A stretch of DNA of 56,233 nt, taken from NCBI GenBank assembly GCA_944390495.1, contig CALXQE010000063.1, positions 1 through 56,233 on the forward strand, read 5' to 3'. The stretch comes from an uncultured Clostridia bacterium (GTDB lineage: Bacteria > Bacillota > Clostridia > UBA1381). The notes beneath the pieces are model-generated. The model was not told the DNA's origin, did no database searches, and saw nothing but the letters and a program-made list of their open reading frames with translations. Positions 1-8,430 of the stretch are shown in pieces (position 1 is the stretch's first letter; each line of letters begins with the position of its first letter). The translations under genes were made by a program, and so were the position numbers.

Positions 1-1
1 G

Positions 2-514
2 AAAATTATGATTGCGTCTGACATACATGGGTCAGCATATTATGCGGAAAAAATGATTGAAGCGTATAAAAGTGAGGGGGCAAAAAAGCTTGTACTTTTA
101 GGCGATATTCTTTACCACGGACCAAGAAATGACCTGCCTAAAGGTTACGAACCTAAAAAAGTTATTGAAATGCTTAACAAAATAAAAGATGAAATACTTT
201 GTGTAAGAGGTAACTGCGACACTGAAGTTGACCAAATGGTACTTGATTTTCCGGTACTTGCAGATTATGCTGTGATTTATGACGGAGATGTGACTATGTA
301 CTTAACACATGGACATAAATATAATCCTGATAACTTACCTCCGATTAAAAAGGGTGATTTCCTTGTTAACGGTCACACACATATACCGGCAAATGAAGAT
401 ATGGGAGATTTTACTTACATAAATCCCGGTTCGGTATCTATACCGAAAAACGGCAGTAAACATTCTTATATAATTTATGAAAACGGTAAGTTTGAATTTA
501 AAGAATTAAATTAA
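2..514 (+). CDS. yfcE: YfcE/MJ0936-type metallophosphoesterase, start just outside window
   Basis: Predicted phosphodiesterase of the calcineurin-like superfamily, acting in the cytoplasm with two bound metal ions. The metal-ligand motifs appear in order: SDIHG near the N-terminus, LGDILYHGPRND, RGNCD and NGHTH. An ATG lies at 8, but the frame is open to the first base and reads K-I-M-I-A-S-D. Base 1 is a G that would complete an ATG begun two bases outside the window, giving an MKIMIASD start that fits the family better. Length (about 170 residues) is normal. The physiological substrate is not known for most members. The gene is followed by its own hairpin terminator, so it is not co-transcribed with the lyase downstream. 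Confidence 0.88.
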   Translation, partial: KIMIASDIHGSAYYAEKMIEAYKSEGAKKLVLLGDILYHGPRNDLPKGYEPKKVIEMLNKIKDEILCVRGNCDTEVDQMVLDFPVLADYAVIYDGDVTMYLTHGHKYNPDNLPPIKKGDFLVNGHTHIPANEDMGDFTYINPGSVSIPKNGSKHSYIIYENGKFEFKELN

Positions 515-521
515 ATTTACA

Positions 522-547
522 GCTCGAACATTATGTTCGGGCTTTTT
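522..547 (+). terminator. Intrinsic terminator after yfcE
   Basis: Nine-base arms GCTCGAACA (522-530) and TGTTCGGGC (534-542) pair with one G-U wobble over a TTA loop. Five T residues follow. Confidence 0.85.
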
Positions 548-578
548 GTTTGTGCAATAGAACTATTTTAACTTATAC

Positions 579-607
579 TTGACTTATAAATTTAGGTAAT
601 TTATAAT
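579..607 (+). promoter_or_regulatory. Sigma-A type promoter of the rhamnogalacturonan lyase gene
   Basis: TTGACT (579-584), a 17-base spacer and a perfect TATAAT (602-607), 36 bases upstream of the ATG. An AGGAGA ribosome binding site sits at 631-636. No catabolite-control (cre) consensus was recognised nearby. Confidence 0.85.
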
Positions 608-642
608 ATAAATATAGATTATAAATTTAAAGGAGATATAAT

Positions 643-3600
643 ATGAAAACAAGAAAAAACAGATTGTTCTTATTTTTAAGGATAATGATAGCATTAATGA
701 TAAGTATGCAGTTAATAAATAGCAGTATTGTTTTTGCACAAAGCGGTGAACTTGTTTACATTCCCGTTGAATTTATTGATAATTTAGAGGAAAACAGTGA
801 TATTACATCGGATTTAAACTGGGATTATGTTGGAAGTGCCCAAACTGTTTCAAAAAATATAGTAAAAAACGGTGATGAAAAATATTTGTCCTTATCATCA
901 GATGCAATAAAAAACGGCGGATACGGAGGTTCATATTACCTTTACAATACATATTATCCTATAACAGGAGAGGGTACACTTGATTTTGATGTTAGATTAA
1001 ACAGCGGTAAAATGAAACTTTCCATAGGCGATGAAATTATTACAAGTTCCCTTTATCATGGTGCTTTGACTATGGAATTTGACGCTGATACAGGTAAAAT
1101 TACTTGCAATAATATAGAAATACCGTATGTTTTTGATAATATAAATTGGTATAAAATAAGTTTTGATTTTGATGTTAATAATAAAAGTTTTGATTTAACC
1201 ATTAAAGACAGCAGTGAAAGTGTTTTATTTGAAGAAATTGGGATTGCCTTTGAAGAGGCGGAGTTATTTCACATAACTAATATGACGTTTTCATACGCTG
1301 ACAGTAGTCCATTTTCATTTGATATAGATAACCTAAACTATGTAAATAAAAACACACAAAATTCAAGCGGTGGATATATGAGTATATCAGGTGAAAACAT
1401 TATGCAGTCAACTTATCCTGATTCGGCGGCAGAAACAAGTTATCTTATTGATAATCAAAAATACTTGCCAAGACGAATGGAATATTTAGACAGGGGACTT
1501 GTAGCTGTAAAAAGGACGGACGATGTATATTTATCGTGGAGATGGCTTGGCACGGAAGATATTACAACCGGATACAATATTTATCGTGACGGTGTAAAAA
1601 TTAACTCATCTCCAATAATTGAAAGTACAAATTATGTAGATAAAGATGGAACACTAAATTCAAAATATGTCGTTAAAAGTGTCATAGACGGAGTTGAAGT
1701 GGACGAAAGTGAAGAAGTAAATGTAAATCAAACTAATGCTTTAACTATACCGCTAAAGCAGTATTATTATGAAAATTACTCCAGCGGTGACGGAATGGTG
1801 GGTGACCTTGACGGTGACGGCGAATATGAAATAGTGGTACATCGCTATCCAGAGGACGTTTTTACAAGTACAAATTATCCGCTGATAGAAGCGTACAAAT
1901 TAGACGGTACACTTTTGTGGAGTATGAATATCGGTCCGAATGACTTAGAGCCGAAACAAAATCCTGTTATGCTTTATGACCTTAATGATGACGGAAAAAG
2001 CGAGGTTGTACTTCGTATAGGTGATGATTTTATTGATGGTGAAGGCGTAAGTGTTGGTGATATGGACGGTGACGGAATGACGAATTATCGTGATTACGTG
2101 TACAGCGAACAATATCTTACTAAAGGTCCTGAGTATTTAGCTGTATTTGACGGACTTACAGGAGGAATAATTGATAAAGTTCCCTTTGAGGGAGTGATTG
2201 CCCGTGACCCGTTAATTAGCTGGGGTAACGGTAATTCAATTACGCACAGACCATGGAAGTTTATGTTCACACCACTTAAAATAGATGATGAAGGTAATGC
2301 TTTTATTATAAGCAGGGGAATATATGCCAAAACAGGAATACAGTGCTGGAAACTTATAGATAACAAATTAGTTATGCAGTGGGATTTTGATTCCAATAAC
2401 TACTTTGCATATACAGGACAGGGAAATCATAATCTTACGTCAGGTGATGTGGACTATGACGGATACGATGAAATAATATACGGCAGTATGGGAGTAGACC
2501 ATGACGGTTCACCTTTATTTACTACACATCTCGGACACGGTGATGCACTTCATTTAGGTGATTTTGATATAGACAGACCGGGACTTGAAGTGGTTAAAAC
2601 AAATGAGAACGATACAGCTTATGCAAATGGTTCTATGTACGATGCAAGAACGGGAGAAGTGCTTTGGGGAGAGTATGCGGCAAGGGACACCACACGTGTA
2701 ATATGTGATGACATCGACCCAAGATACAGAGGCGGTGAAACATATACAAACGGTAAAGCCTTTGATTCAAAGGGTAATATCATAGATTCCCAGGGCGGCG
2801 ACAATTTTATGATTTACTGGGACGGAGATTTGCTTCGTGAACTTAATGACGATATAACAATATCAAAATATATGGCATATGACGATAAAGTGATACCACT
2901 CTTTACAGCCGATGACTGTCATTCAAATAACGGCACAAAGGCAAATTGTACTATACAGTGTGATATTTTGGGTGATTGGCGTGAGGAGGTGGTTTTACCG
3001 ACCGCAGACGGTAAAAGCTTAAAAGTATTTACAACAACTTGTCCCACAACGTATAAGCTATATACACTGACACATGACCCGATTTACCGTTTGGCAATAG
3101 CTTGGCAGAATAACGCATATAATCAGCCGCCCCATTTAGGTTTTTACTGGGGATATGATGTGGAGAGTATTCCAATACCGCAAATATATACAGTTAAAGA
3201 CGGAGTAAAAACATACAGCCCGTACAGTGATGATTACAAGAAATATGAAGTGGGACGAAAAGGGGAAAGTTTTTACGCTGATGAAAACAGCAGTACGGTG
3301 TTAGCGGATGAATTTCCAAGACTTACTTACCAAGGCAATCAGAATAATACTGAGGCAAGCGAGGAAACGATGAACCTTTTACCGTATATAACAAAGTATT
3401 ATGATGATGCACTAAAATACGGAGGATTGACAGATTACGTTACACTGCCTACAACAAAGGTATATTTGCCAACTACTGTAAGATTTGTCACAGATGAAAA
3501 TATTACTGTCACTGATATAAACGATGTACCTATTGAAAATTTGTGTGATGATATTAATTATGATGAGGTAAATAAACTTTTGACGGTGAGTGAAGATAAA

Positions 3601-4524
3601 AATTTATGGGTCAAAGTTAAAGGCGAATCATTTACGCAGATTTTTAATATTAAAGGCGGAGATTATCAAAGGGAAGATACATTTCTTTATGATACATTAG
3701 ATGTTGATGCGTTGGGTTCAGGAAGTGATTTTCTTGACAGCAGAATGAATATAAATGGGTGGAAGCTAAACGGCGATGGTGATAATGTTTCGGTAACTAC
3801 TTATGCCGATACTTCTTTCACGGGCAAAAAGCGTATGGTACATATAAGAAATGATTCTCAAACAGATGCTGAATTTTACTTGGACAGACCTGAATTTATA
3901 ACGAACGGCAGTATTGTTACAGAATTTGATGTTCAGCTTAGATACGGAGAAAGTGAAGTTGTTTTATGGAGCGGAGAACAGGATAAAAAATCGCTGTCAA
4001 TTAAACAAGTCGGTAACGCATTGTACATAGGCAGTATGGGAGAGTATAAGCTTATTGCCGAAAATCTTGAAACAACAGAAAAAAACGGTGCAGTATATCA
4101 TATTATATCGTGTATGGATTTTGATAATAGAGTATCGGATATAATGGTTTTAAAAGATGATAATGTTATCGGAAATCTTGAGGACTTGCCTTTTTACAGC
4201 AGTGATGAAAATTCACTGTCGAAAATATCGGTAATGGTAACCCCTGAAAGTGAGTTTGGAATTGATGACTTTGATATTAGTGTGTACAGCGGTATTTATG
4301 TTAAAAGAGATGATACAGACAGCGTAATTTTATCTGACGGTAATATGGATGTTAAGGATTCTGCTGTTCTTATAAGTAAATATGATAACGGAGCATTATC
4401 TTCATTAAATACGTTTAACACAGGTGAAGAAATAGCAATAGACAGCGGCATACAAACAGGAATATATGTTTGGAATGATTTATTAAATATGACACCTATT
4501 TTTAAAGGACTTGTTATTGAATAA
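643..4524 (+). CDS. Secreted PL11-type rhamnogalacturonan lyase with extra N- and C-terminal modules
   Basis: Predicted to cleave the alternating rhamnose-galacturonate backbone of rhamnogalacturonan I by beta-elimination outside the cell. Residues 1-33 form a signal peptide (KTRK, hydrophobic core, VFA-Q cleavage). Residues about 35-245 look like a beta-sandwich (laminin G/concanavalin-like). The PL11 core starts near residue 275 with RRMEYLDRGLVAV, includes acidic calcium-binding loops such as GDLDGDGEYEIV and DLNDDGKSEVV, and ends near residue 850 with GFYWGYDV. A second beta-sandwich covers about 1015-1215, and a small final module ends the protein. At 1293 residues it is about twice the usual 600-residue YesW/YesX enzyme. 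No SLH or dockerin repeat is visible, so it may be released. It has its own promoter and terminator. The PL11 assignment is firm; the flanking modules are inferred from composition. Confidence 0.9.
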   Translation: MKTRKNRLFLFLRIMIALMISMQLINSSIVFAQSGELVYIPVEFIDNLEENSDITSDLNWDYVGSAQTVSKNIVKNGDEKYLSLSSDAIKNGGYGGSYYLYNTYYPITGEGTLDFDVRLNSGKMKLSIGDEIITSSLYHGALTMEFDADTGKITCNNIEIPYVFDNINWYKISFDFDVNNKSFDLTIKDSSESVLFEEIGIAFEEAELFHITNMTFSYADSSPFSFDIDNLNYVNKNTQNSSGGYMSISGENIMQSTYPDSAAETSYLIDNQKYLPRRMEYLDRGLVAVKRTDDVYLSWRWLGTEDITTGYNIYRDGVKINSSPIIESTNYVDKDGTLNSKYVVKSVIDGVEVDESEEVNVNQTNALTIPLKQYYYENYSSGDGMVGDLDGDGEYEIVVHRYPEDVFTSTNYPLIEAYKLDGTLLWSMNIGPNDLEPKQNPVMLYDLNDDGKSEVVLRIGDDFIDGEGVSVGDMDGDGMTNYRDYVYSEQYLTKGPEYLAVFDGLTGGIIDKVPFEGVIARDPLISWGNGNSITHRPWKFMFTPLKIDDEGNAFIISRGIYAKTGIQCWKLIDNKLVMQWDFDSNNYFAYTGQGNHNLTSGDVDYDGYDEIIYGSMGVDHDGSPLFTTHLGHGDALHLGDFDIDRPGLEVVKTNENDTAYANGSMYDARTGEVLWGEYAARDTTRVICDDIDPRYRGGETYTNGKAFDSKGNIIDSQGGDNFMIYWDGDLLRELNDDITISKYMAYDDKVIPLFTADDCHSNNGTKANCTIQCDILGDWREEVVLPTADGKSLKVFTTTCPTTYKLYTLTHDPIYRLAIAWQNNAYNQPPHLGFYWGYDVESIPIPQIYTVKDGVKTYSPYSDDYKKYEVGRKGESFYADENSSTVLADEFPRLTYQGNQNNTEASEETMNLLPYITKYYDDALKYGGLTDYVTLPTTKVYLPTTVRFVTDENITVTDINDVPIENLCDDINYDEVNKLLTVSEDKNLWVKVKGESFTQIFNIKGGDYQREDTFLYDTLDVDALGSGSDFLDSRMNINGWKLNGDGDNVSVTTYADTSFTGKKRMVHIRNDSQTDAEFYLDRPEFITNGSIVTEFDVQLRYGESEVVLWSGEQDKKSLSIKQVGNALYIGSMGEYKLIAENLETTEKNGAVYHIISCMDFDNRVSDIMVLKDDNVIGNLEDLPFYSSDENSLSKISVMVTPESEFGIDDFDISVYSGIYVKRDDTDSVILSDGNMDVKDSAVLISKYDNGALSSLNTFNTGEEIAIDSGIQTGIYVWNDLLNMTPIFKGLVIE

Positions 4525-4534
4525 ATTCTATAAG

Positions 4535-4568
4535 AAAAAGCTTCGGGTAGATTTACCCGAAGCTTTTT
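4535..4568. terminator. Bidirectional terminator between convergent lyase and rhaM genes
   Basis: A perfect 15-bp stem, 4535-4549 with 4554-4568, closes a GATT loop. The arms begin with A5 and end with T5, so the hairpin can end transcription on both strands. Confidence 0.9.
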
Positions 4569-4662
4569 GAATAAGGGGGTCATTATAAACCTTATCGGTT
4601 TAATGTATTTTGTGAGGTCATTACCTATTATTACCCCTAATGTTTAAAATATTCATAAATTA

Positions 4663-4977
4663 TCAATCAAGATGGAAAAGAAGGTCAAGATCCTTTGAAA
4701 CAGGACTGTTATCAGGATTTGTTTCCATAATATCAGCCATGAAATCCCACCATTTTCTGTTTATGGCAGTATCTGCACCCTTTGCCCAAAGTTCTTCATC
4801 TTCGATTTCGATATATCCGTAAAGAACAAGAGTTTCCTTGTCAAGGAAGATTGAGTAATTTTTTCCGCCGTGTTCATGAATCATATCCTTCATTTCCTGC
4901 CACAGCTCGTTGTGTCTTTTCTCGTACTCCTCAGCCATACCTTCGTAAAGCTTCATTTTAAAACCTTTGTGTATCAT
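4663..4977 (-). CDS. rhaM: L-rhamnose mutarotase
   Basis: Interconverts the alpha and beta anomers of L-rhamnose in the cytoplasm, feeding rhamnose isomerase. The 104-residue length matches the RhaM/YiiL family. Visible landmarks are the N-terminal MIHKGF, Tyr18 and His22 in EYEKRHNELW, the paired tryptophans in NRKWWDFM and the ending NPDNSPVS. No rhamnose isomerase, kinase or aldolase gene is adjacent. The gene instead lies just downstream of the SCIFF maturase on the same strand, 18 bases away, with its ribosome binding site in that gap. It may be co-transcribed with the maturase, which looks like chance proximity. Convergent with the rhamnogalacturonan lyase, which would release the rhamnose-bearing oligosaccharides. 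Confidence 0.92.
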   Translation of the reverse strand: MIHKGFKMKLYEGMAEEYEKRHNELWQEMKDMIHEHGGKNYSIFLDKETLVLYGYIEIEDEELWAKGADTAINRKWWDFMADIMETNPDNSPVSKDLDLLFHLD

Positions 4978-4995
4978 TTTGATTCCTCCTTTATA

Positions 4996-6369
4996 TTATA
5001 TACTAAGTTTTTTGTGTGCCTCGATGGCTATTGCACATTCAAGACGTTTCTTTTCAAATACACAAGCCAATTCGTATGGCTCGTTAATATCACCGTTAAA
5101 GTTATAGGCATTAGCACTGCATCCGCCGCTGCAATAGAATTTAGCAAAACAGTTTTTGCATTTTTCCTTTGTATATACGTTTGAACGTTCAAATTTCTTG
5201 CTTATTTCCATATCAATTTTACCGTCTGCAACATTTCCCATTAAAAATTTCTCGTTACCGACAAATTGGTGGCATGGGTAAATATCTCCGTTAGCAGCAA
5301 CGGCAAGGTATTCGTGTCCTGCACCGCAGCCTGAAAGACGTTTAATAGCACATGGTCCTTGGTCAAGGTCAACCATAAAATGGAAGAAGTTAAAGCCTTT
5401 ACCTTCGTCATATCGTTTTACATATTCCTCTGTAAGGTTTTCATATTCTCTGCAAACTTCGTCAATATGCTTATCGGTAAGAGCATAATCCTCTGTTTCA
5501 GGTGCAACAACAGGTTCAACACTTGTCTGCTTAAATCCTAAATCGGCAAAATGAAGTACATCCTTTGCAAAATCAGTATTAAATGCTGTAAATGTACCTC
5601 TGACATAGTAATTGTCTTGATTTCTGCTGTTTGCAAGGTCAATGAATTTAGGCATTATTGCATCGTATGTTCCGCTGCCGTCAACACGGTATCTCATTCT
5701 GTCATTTGTTTCCTTTGTACCGTCAACACTCAAAACTACATTTGACATATTTTCATTGATATACTCTTTTATTTCGTCGTTTAGAAGTATACCGTTTGTA
5801 GTTATTGTGAATCGGAAATTCTTGTCATGAAGTTTACCTTGTTCTTTGGCATACTCAGTTATACCCTTTACAACATCGAAGTTCATAAGAGGTTCGCCGC
5901 CGAAGTAGTCGATTTCGATATTACGCCTATTTTGGCTGTTGTTTATTACAAAGTCAATGGCTTTTTTACCTGTTTCAAGGTTCATAAACCCTCTCGAGCC
6001 GTGGTATTCACCTGTATCTGCAAAACAATATTTACATCTTAAATTACAGTCGTGGGCAATATGAATACAAAGTGCCTTTACAACGGACTGTTTATTCCAG
6101 TTCTCGGCTATTTCTGCATAGCAGTCGTCAGTAAATAGCTGACCGTTTCTGAAAAGAGAACATATTTCGTTGTAACTTTCTTCAATGTCCTCTTTAGAAT
6201 ACTTATCTTTAAGTCCTTCCTTTATGAAATCAGGACATACCGTTTCAGGTGTGAACGGTTCAAGTATATAATCAAGCATATCGTACATAACGTCGTCCAC
6301 AACGTGAACAGCACCTGAATATATATCCATTACAATATTTAAACCTAACTGTTTATACTTATGTATCAC
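4996..6369 (-). CDS. scfB: SCIFF ranthipeptide maturase, radical SAM/SPASM
   Basis: Radical-SAM enzyme that installs thioether cross-links from the cysteines of the SCIFF peptide encoded immediately upstream. Residues 1-90 form the peptide-recognition (RRE-like) region, beginning MIHKYKQLGLNIVMD. The radical-SAM cluster motif CNLRCKYC is at about residue 112. The C-terminal SPASM domain has the expected auxiliary-cluster cysteines in CAIKRLSGCG, DIYPCHQF, CKNCFAKFYCSGGC and a final ELAC. The 457-residue length is typical. Translation starts at a GTG (6369-6367), preceded by GGGAG about ten bases away. A hairpin separates it from the peptide gene and probably lowers its expression relative to the peptide. 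Confidence 0.95.
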   Translation of the reverse strand: MIHKYKQLGLNIVMDIYSGAVHVVDDVMYDMLDYILEPFTPETVCPDFIKEGLKDKYSKEDIEESYNEICSLFRNGQLFTDDCYAEIAENWNKQSVVKALCIHIAHDCNLRCKYCFADTGEYHGSRGFMNLETGKKAIDFVINNSQNRRNIEIDYFGGEPLMNFDVVKGITEYAKEQGKLHDKNFRFTITTNGILLNDEIKEYINENMSNVVLSVDGTKETNDRMRYRVDGSGTYDAIMPKFIDLANSRNQDNYYVRGTFTAFNTDFAKDVLHFADLGFKQTSVEPVVAPETEDYALTDKHIDEVCREYENLTEEYVKRYDEGKGFNFFHFMVDLDQGPCAIKRLSGCGAGHEYLAVAANGDIYPCHQFVGNEKFLMGNVADGKIDMEISKKFERSNVYTKEKCKNCFAKFYCSGGCSANAYNFNGDINEPYELACVFEKKRLECAIAIEAHKKLSI

Positions 6370-6397
6370 TTTTTCAAAACTCCCTATATAAAATCAG

Positions 6398-6426
6398 AAA
6401 ATCATCGGCATAATGCCGATGATTTT
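6398..6426 (-). terminator. Hairpin between SCIFF peptide and maturase genes
   Basis: A perfect 13-bp stem, 6398-6410 with 6414-6426, over a three-base loop. On the minus strand it ends in four T residues. Its position just after the peptide stop codon and before the maturase suggests a leaky terminator or 3-prime mRNA stabiliser that sets a high peptide-to-enzyme ratio. Confidence 0.75.
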
Positions 6427-6457
6427 ACAGTTTAATTTATTCGGCTAATTTTAAGAA

Positions 6458-6601
6458 TTAGTTAGCTTGTTCGCACTTTTGGTTAGCAACTGTGCATGAT
6501 GTCTTACAAGCTGACTGACATGAAGTCTGGCACTCACCGCAGCCGCCATGCTTAGCTGTATCCTTTAAATTTGCCTTGTTTAGTGTCTGAACGTGTTTCA
6601 T
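6458..6601 (-). CDS. scfA: SCIFF ranthipeptide precursor (six cysteines in forty-five residues)
   Basis: A 47-residue peptide. It begins MKHVQTLNKANLKDTAK, then GGCGECQTSCQSACKTSC, and ends VANQKCEQAN. Cysteines are at 21, 24, 28, 32, 36 and 43, the defining SCIFF pattern. Family members are modified by the adjacent radical-SAM maturase, which links each cysteine sulfur to a residue in the intervening segments. The start has a strong AAAGGAGG ribosome binding site at about 6608-6615 (minus strand). SCIFF is nearly universal in Clostridia. Its biological role is still open, although signalling functions have been proposed. No exporter or protease gene lies beside it. Confidence 0.96.
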   Translation of the reverse strand: MKHVQTLNKANLKDTAKHGGCGECQTSCQSACKTSCTVANQKCEQAN

Positions 6602-6711
6602 GTTTTAGTCCTCCTTTAAAATATTATCTTCAGATAGATAAATTATAACATACTTTCTATCAAAAAGGAAGAGGTTTTTACAAATTTCTCTTTATTTTTG
6701 ATAAAATCACA

Positions 6712-7062
6712 CTATTTACCTATAATTGTACCGAGAACACCAGCTCCGAAAATTCCTCCTGCAATTGCAAAAAAGTGAGTATTAAATACAATTCGTCCGT
6801 TTATTCCAAGGGACAGCAGTATGAGAATAATGAAGTAAACGGCACAAAGGATAAGTGAGTGAATTAAGGCTTTACTGTCAGAAGATTTAGATACAGCAAA
6901 AGAGCCGACAAGTACACTTAAAATAACACTTGCATATACGAGATATACAATAACATTTTCACTGACGTTTGAAAAATATTCAACAACTGCCAATATAAGA
7001 AGCAGTATAAAAGTAAGGACTATTGAAAAAGCCGTACATTTAATAATACACTTAATATTCAT
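6712..7062 (-). CDS. TIGR04086-like four-helix membrane protein
   Basis: A 116-residue protein with four predicted membrane segments (starting near residues 10, 38, 65 and 90) and a glycine-rich end, IAGGIFGAGVLGTIIGK. Small membrane proteins of this kind occur next to yajC in many Firmicutes; their function is unknown. I place the start at ATG 7062 because GGGGAGG lies eight bases upstream. The longer frame to 7104 would begin inside the preceding hairpin. The gene follows yajC by 55 bases and its ribosome binding site is part of that gene's terminator hairpin. Confidence 0.75.
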   Translation of the reverse strand: MNIKCIIKCTAFSIVLTFILLLILAVVEYFSNVSENVIVYLVYASVILSVLVGSFAVSKSSDSKALIHSLILCAVYFIILILLSLGINGRIVFNTHFFAIAGGIFGAGVLGTIIGK

Positions 7063-7065
7063 AAT

Positions 7066-7099
7066 AAAAACCTCCCCATACATTAATGTATTAGGGAGG
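7066..7099 (-). terminator. yajC terminator hairpin that contains the downstream ribosome binding site
   Basis: On the minus strand CCTCCC (7099-7094) pairs with GGGAGG (7076-7071) around an ATACAT/ATGTAT inner stem, followed by T5 at 7070-7066. The GGGAGG arm is also the ribosome binding site for the membrane protein that starts at 7062. When the hairpin forms, translation of that gene should be blocked. Confidence 0.75.
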
Positions 7100-7116
7100 T
7101 ACAAATTTTATAACTA

Positions 7117-7521
7117 TTAGTTTTTATTTGATTCAACAGTTTTTACTGCGTCTCTTTCCATTTTGATAACTGATTTTTCGTTTGGAGTGCCGATATTACC
7201 TGTTTCGATAAATACGTATTCATCTTTGATTTTTGCAACCTTACCGCAGATACCGCCGATTGTAACAACCTTATCTCCGACTTTCATTGAGTTAATCATT
7301 TCTCTTGTTTCTTTTTCTTTCTTTCTTTGAGGTCTTATCATCATGAAGTAAAGAAGTACAATGATAAGTACAAGAGGAAGTATGCTTACAACTGTATTCA
7401 TTACAGGGTTAGCCTGGGGAGTTTGTTCAGTTGCTGCACCTGTGGTAGTAGTTGTTGTTGTGTCTTGCTGTGCTACTGTACCTTCGTTTTCTGCAAATAC
7501 TACTGTTTCTAAAATATTCAT
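7117..7521 (-). CDS. yajC: Preprotein translocase subunit YajC
   Basis: Auxiliary membrane subunit of the Sec/YidC protein-export machinery. A hydrophobic segment at about residues 42-62 ends in the hallmark YFMMIRPQRKKEKE. It is followed by the conserved cytoplasmic part MKVGDKVVTIGGICGKV. The N-terminal 40 residues are unusually long and rich in Thr, Gln and Ala (TTTTTTTGAATEQTPQ), probably a disordered outside tail. The ATG has AAAAGGAG upstream. Normal neighbours such as tgt and secDF are absent here. Confidence 0.93.
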   Translation of the reverse strand: MNILETVVFAENEGTVAQQDTTTTTTTGAATEQTPQANPVMNTVVSILPLVLIIVLLYFMMIRPQRKKEKETREMINSMKVGDKVVTIGGICGKVAKIKDEYVFIETGNIGTPNEKSVIKMERDAVKTVESNKN

Positions 7522-7617
7522 ATTAATTCTCCTTTTAAAAATTGTACTTTTTCATTATACTATTAAAATTATAACTTTTCAATACCTTTTACAAAAATTT
7601 ATAATTTATTAACAGAT

Positions 7618-8220
7618 TCAGGTAAACTGACGTAAGTTTTCGGCCATTTCAAATAATTTATGACCGCTTGCAATGAGTTTGCCGTGCTCTTTTAAATGTG
7701 CAAGATGAAAGGTTCTGCCCGATATTGATGAGGAGTATTCTCTCATCATAGCTATACATTTTTTATAAAGTGTATCATTTTTTATAGTAAAACAATATGT
7801 ATCGCCTATCTTATAAAGACTGCTCATCATAAGAGCTTCTTTATCAGCCATTTTTATTGCCATACACAAATCATCAAAGTCATTAAAGAAAAATATTGCT
7901 GTTTCAGCATTTTTTTTAACCTTTGCTTTAACAGAGGTGATTTTTGAAAATTCCTGTTTTGTGATTTTTCTTTTTTTGCCGCTGACACGGCTTACCATTA
8001 TATCCATTCCTTCTGTTGAAGGTGTTGCCTCCACAACGACTTGACCGTTATATGGGTTAAATCCTGTTTCTTCACGTATTGTTTCCATTATCTGAAACAG
8101 AAATGAGTGAAGTTCCTGGGAGTTTGGGGAAAGTTTTTTTACGTCTATATCAAGTTCATATAAATCAGTAGATGACAATGATACTTTAATCCTGTCTTTA
8201 TTTAATTTTTCTATTTTCAT
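7618..8220 (-). CDS. mecA: MecA-type adaptor protein for ClpC
   Basis: Adaptor that delivers substrate proteins to the ClpCP protease. The 200-residue protein has the two-part MecA layout. The N-terminal domain begins MKIEKLNKDRIKVSLSSTDL and contains ETGFNPYNGQVVVEA. A charged linker (KKRKITKQEF) leads to a C-terminal domain with FFFNDFDDLCMA and ISGRTFHLAHLKEHGK. It is transcribed divergently from the M23 gene, with 210 bases between the two starts. In sporulating Firmicutes it acts in competence and Spo0A control; the role here is inferred from the family. Confidence 0.9.
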   Translation of the reverse strand: MKIEKLNKDRIKVSLSSTDLYELDIDVKKLSPNSQELHSFLFQIMETIREETGFNPYNGQVVVEATPSTEGMDIMVSRVSGKKRKITKQEFSKITSVKAKVKKNAETAIFFFNDFDDLCMAIKMADKEALMMSSLYKIGDTYCFTIKNDTLYKKCIAMMREYSSSISGRTFHLAHLKEHGKLIASGHKLFEMAENLRQFT

Positions 8221-8430
8221 AGCTGTCGCCTTCTTTCCGCATATAAAAGTATTAGATACGCTATTATCATTATACTATATAAAATTTATTTTGGGAATAG
8301 AAATTTTAATATTTATAACTAAAAATGTATTCCATACATGGTTAAATTCCGAAATTTATTTGATAAAAGAAGTATATACGCACAAAAAAAGGTAACAATA
8401 CTAAATAATACAACACAGGGAGGTAAAAAA

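Noticed and set aside
4570-4662. Repeated GGTCATTA-type words between the lyase terminator and rhaM
   Set aside because: Only two imperfect copies; too little to call a repeat element.
8338-8430. Upstream extension of the M23 protein from ATG 8338
   Set aside because: No ribosome binding site there, and it would add 31 residues before the membrane anchor; the ATG at 8431 has GGGAGG in place.
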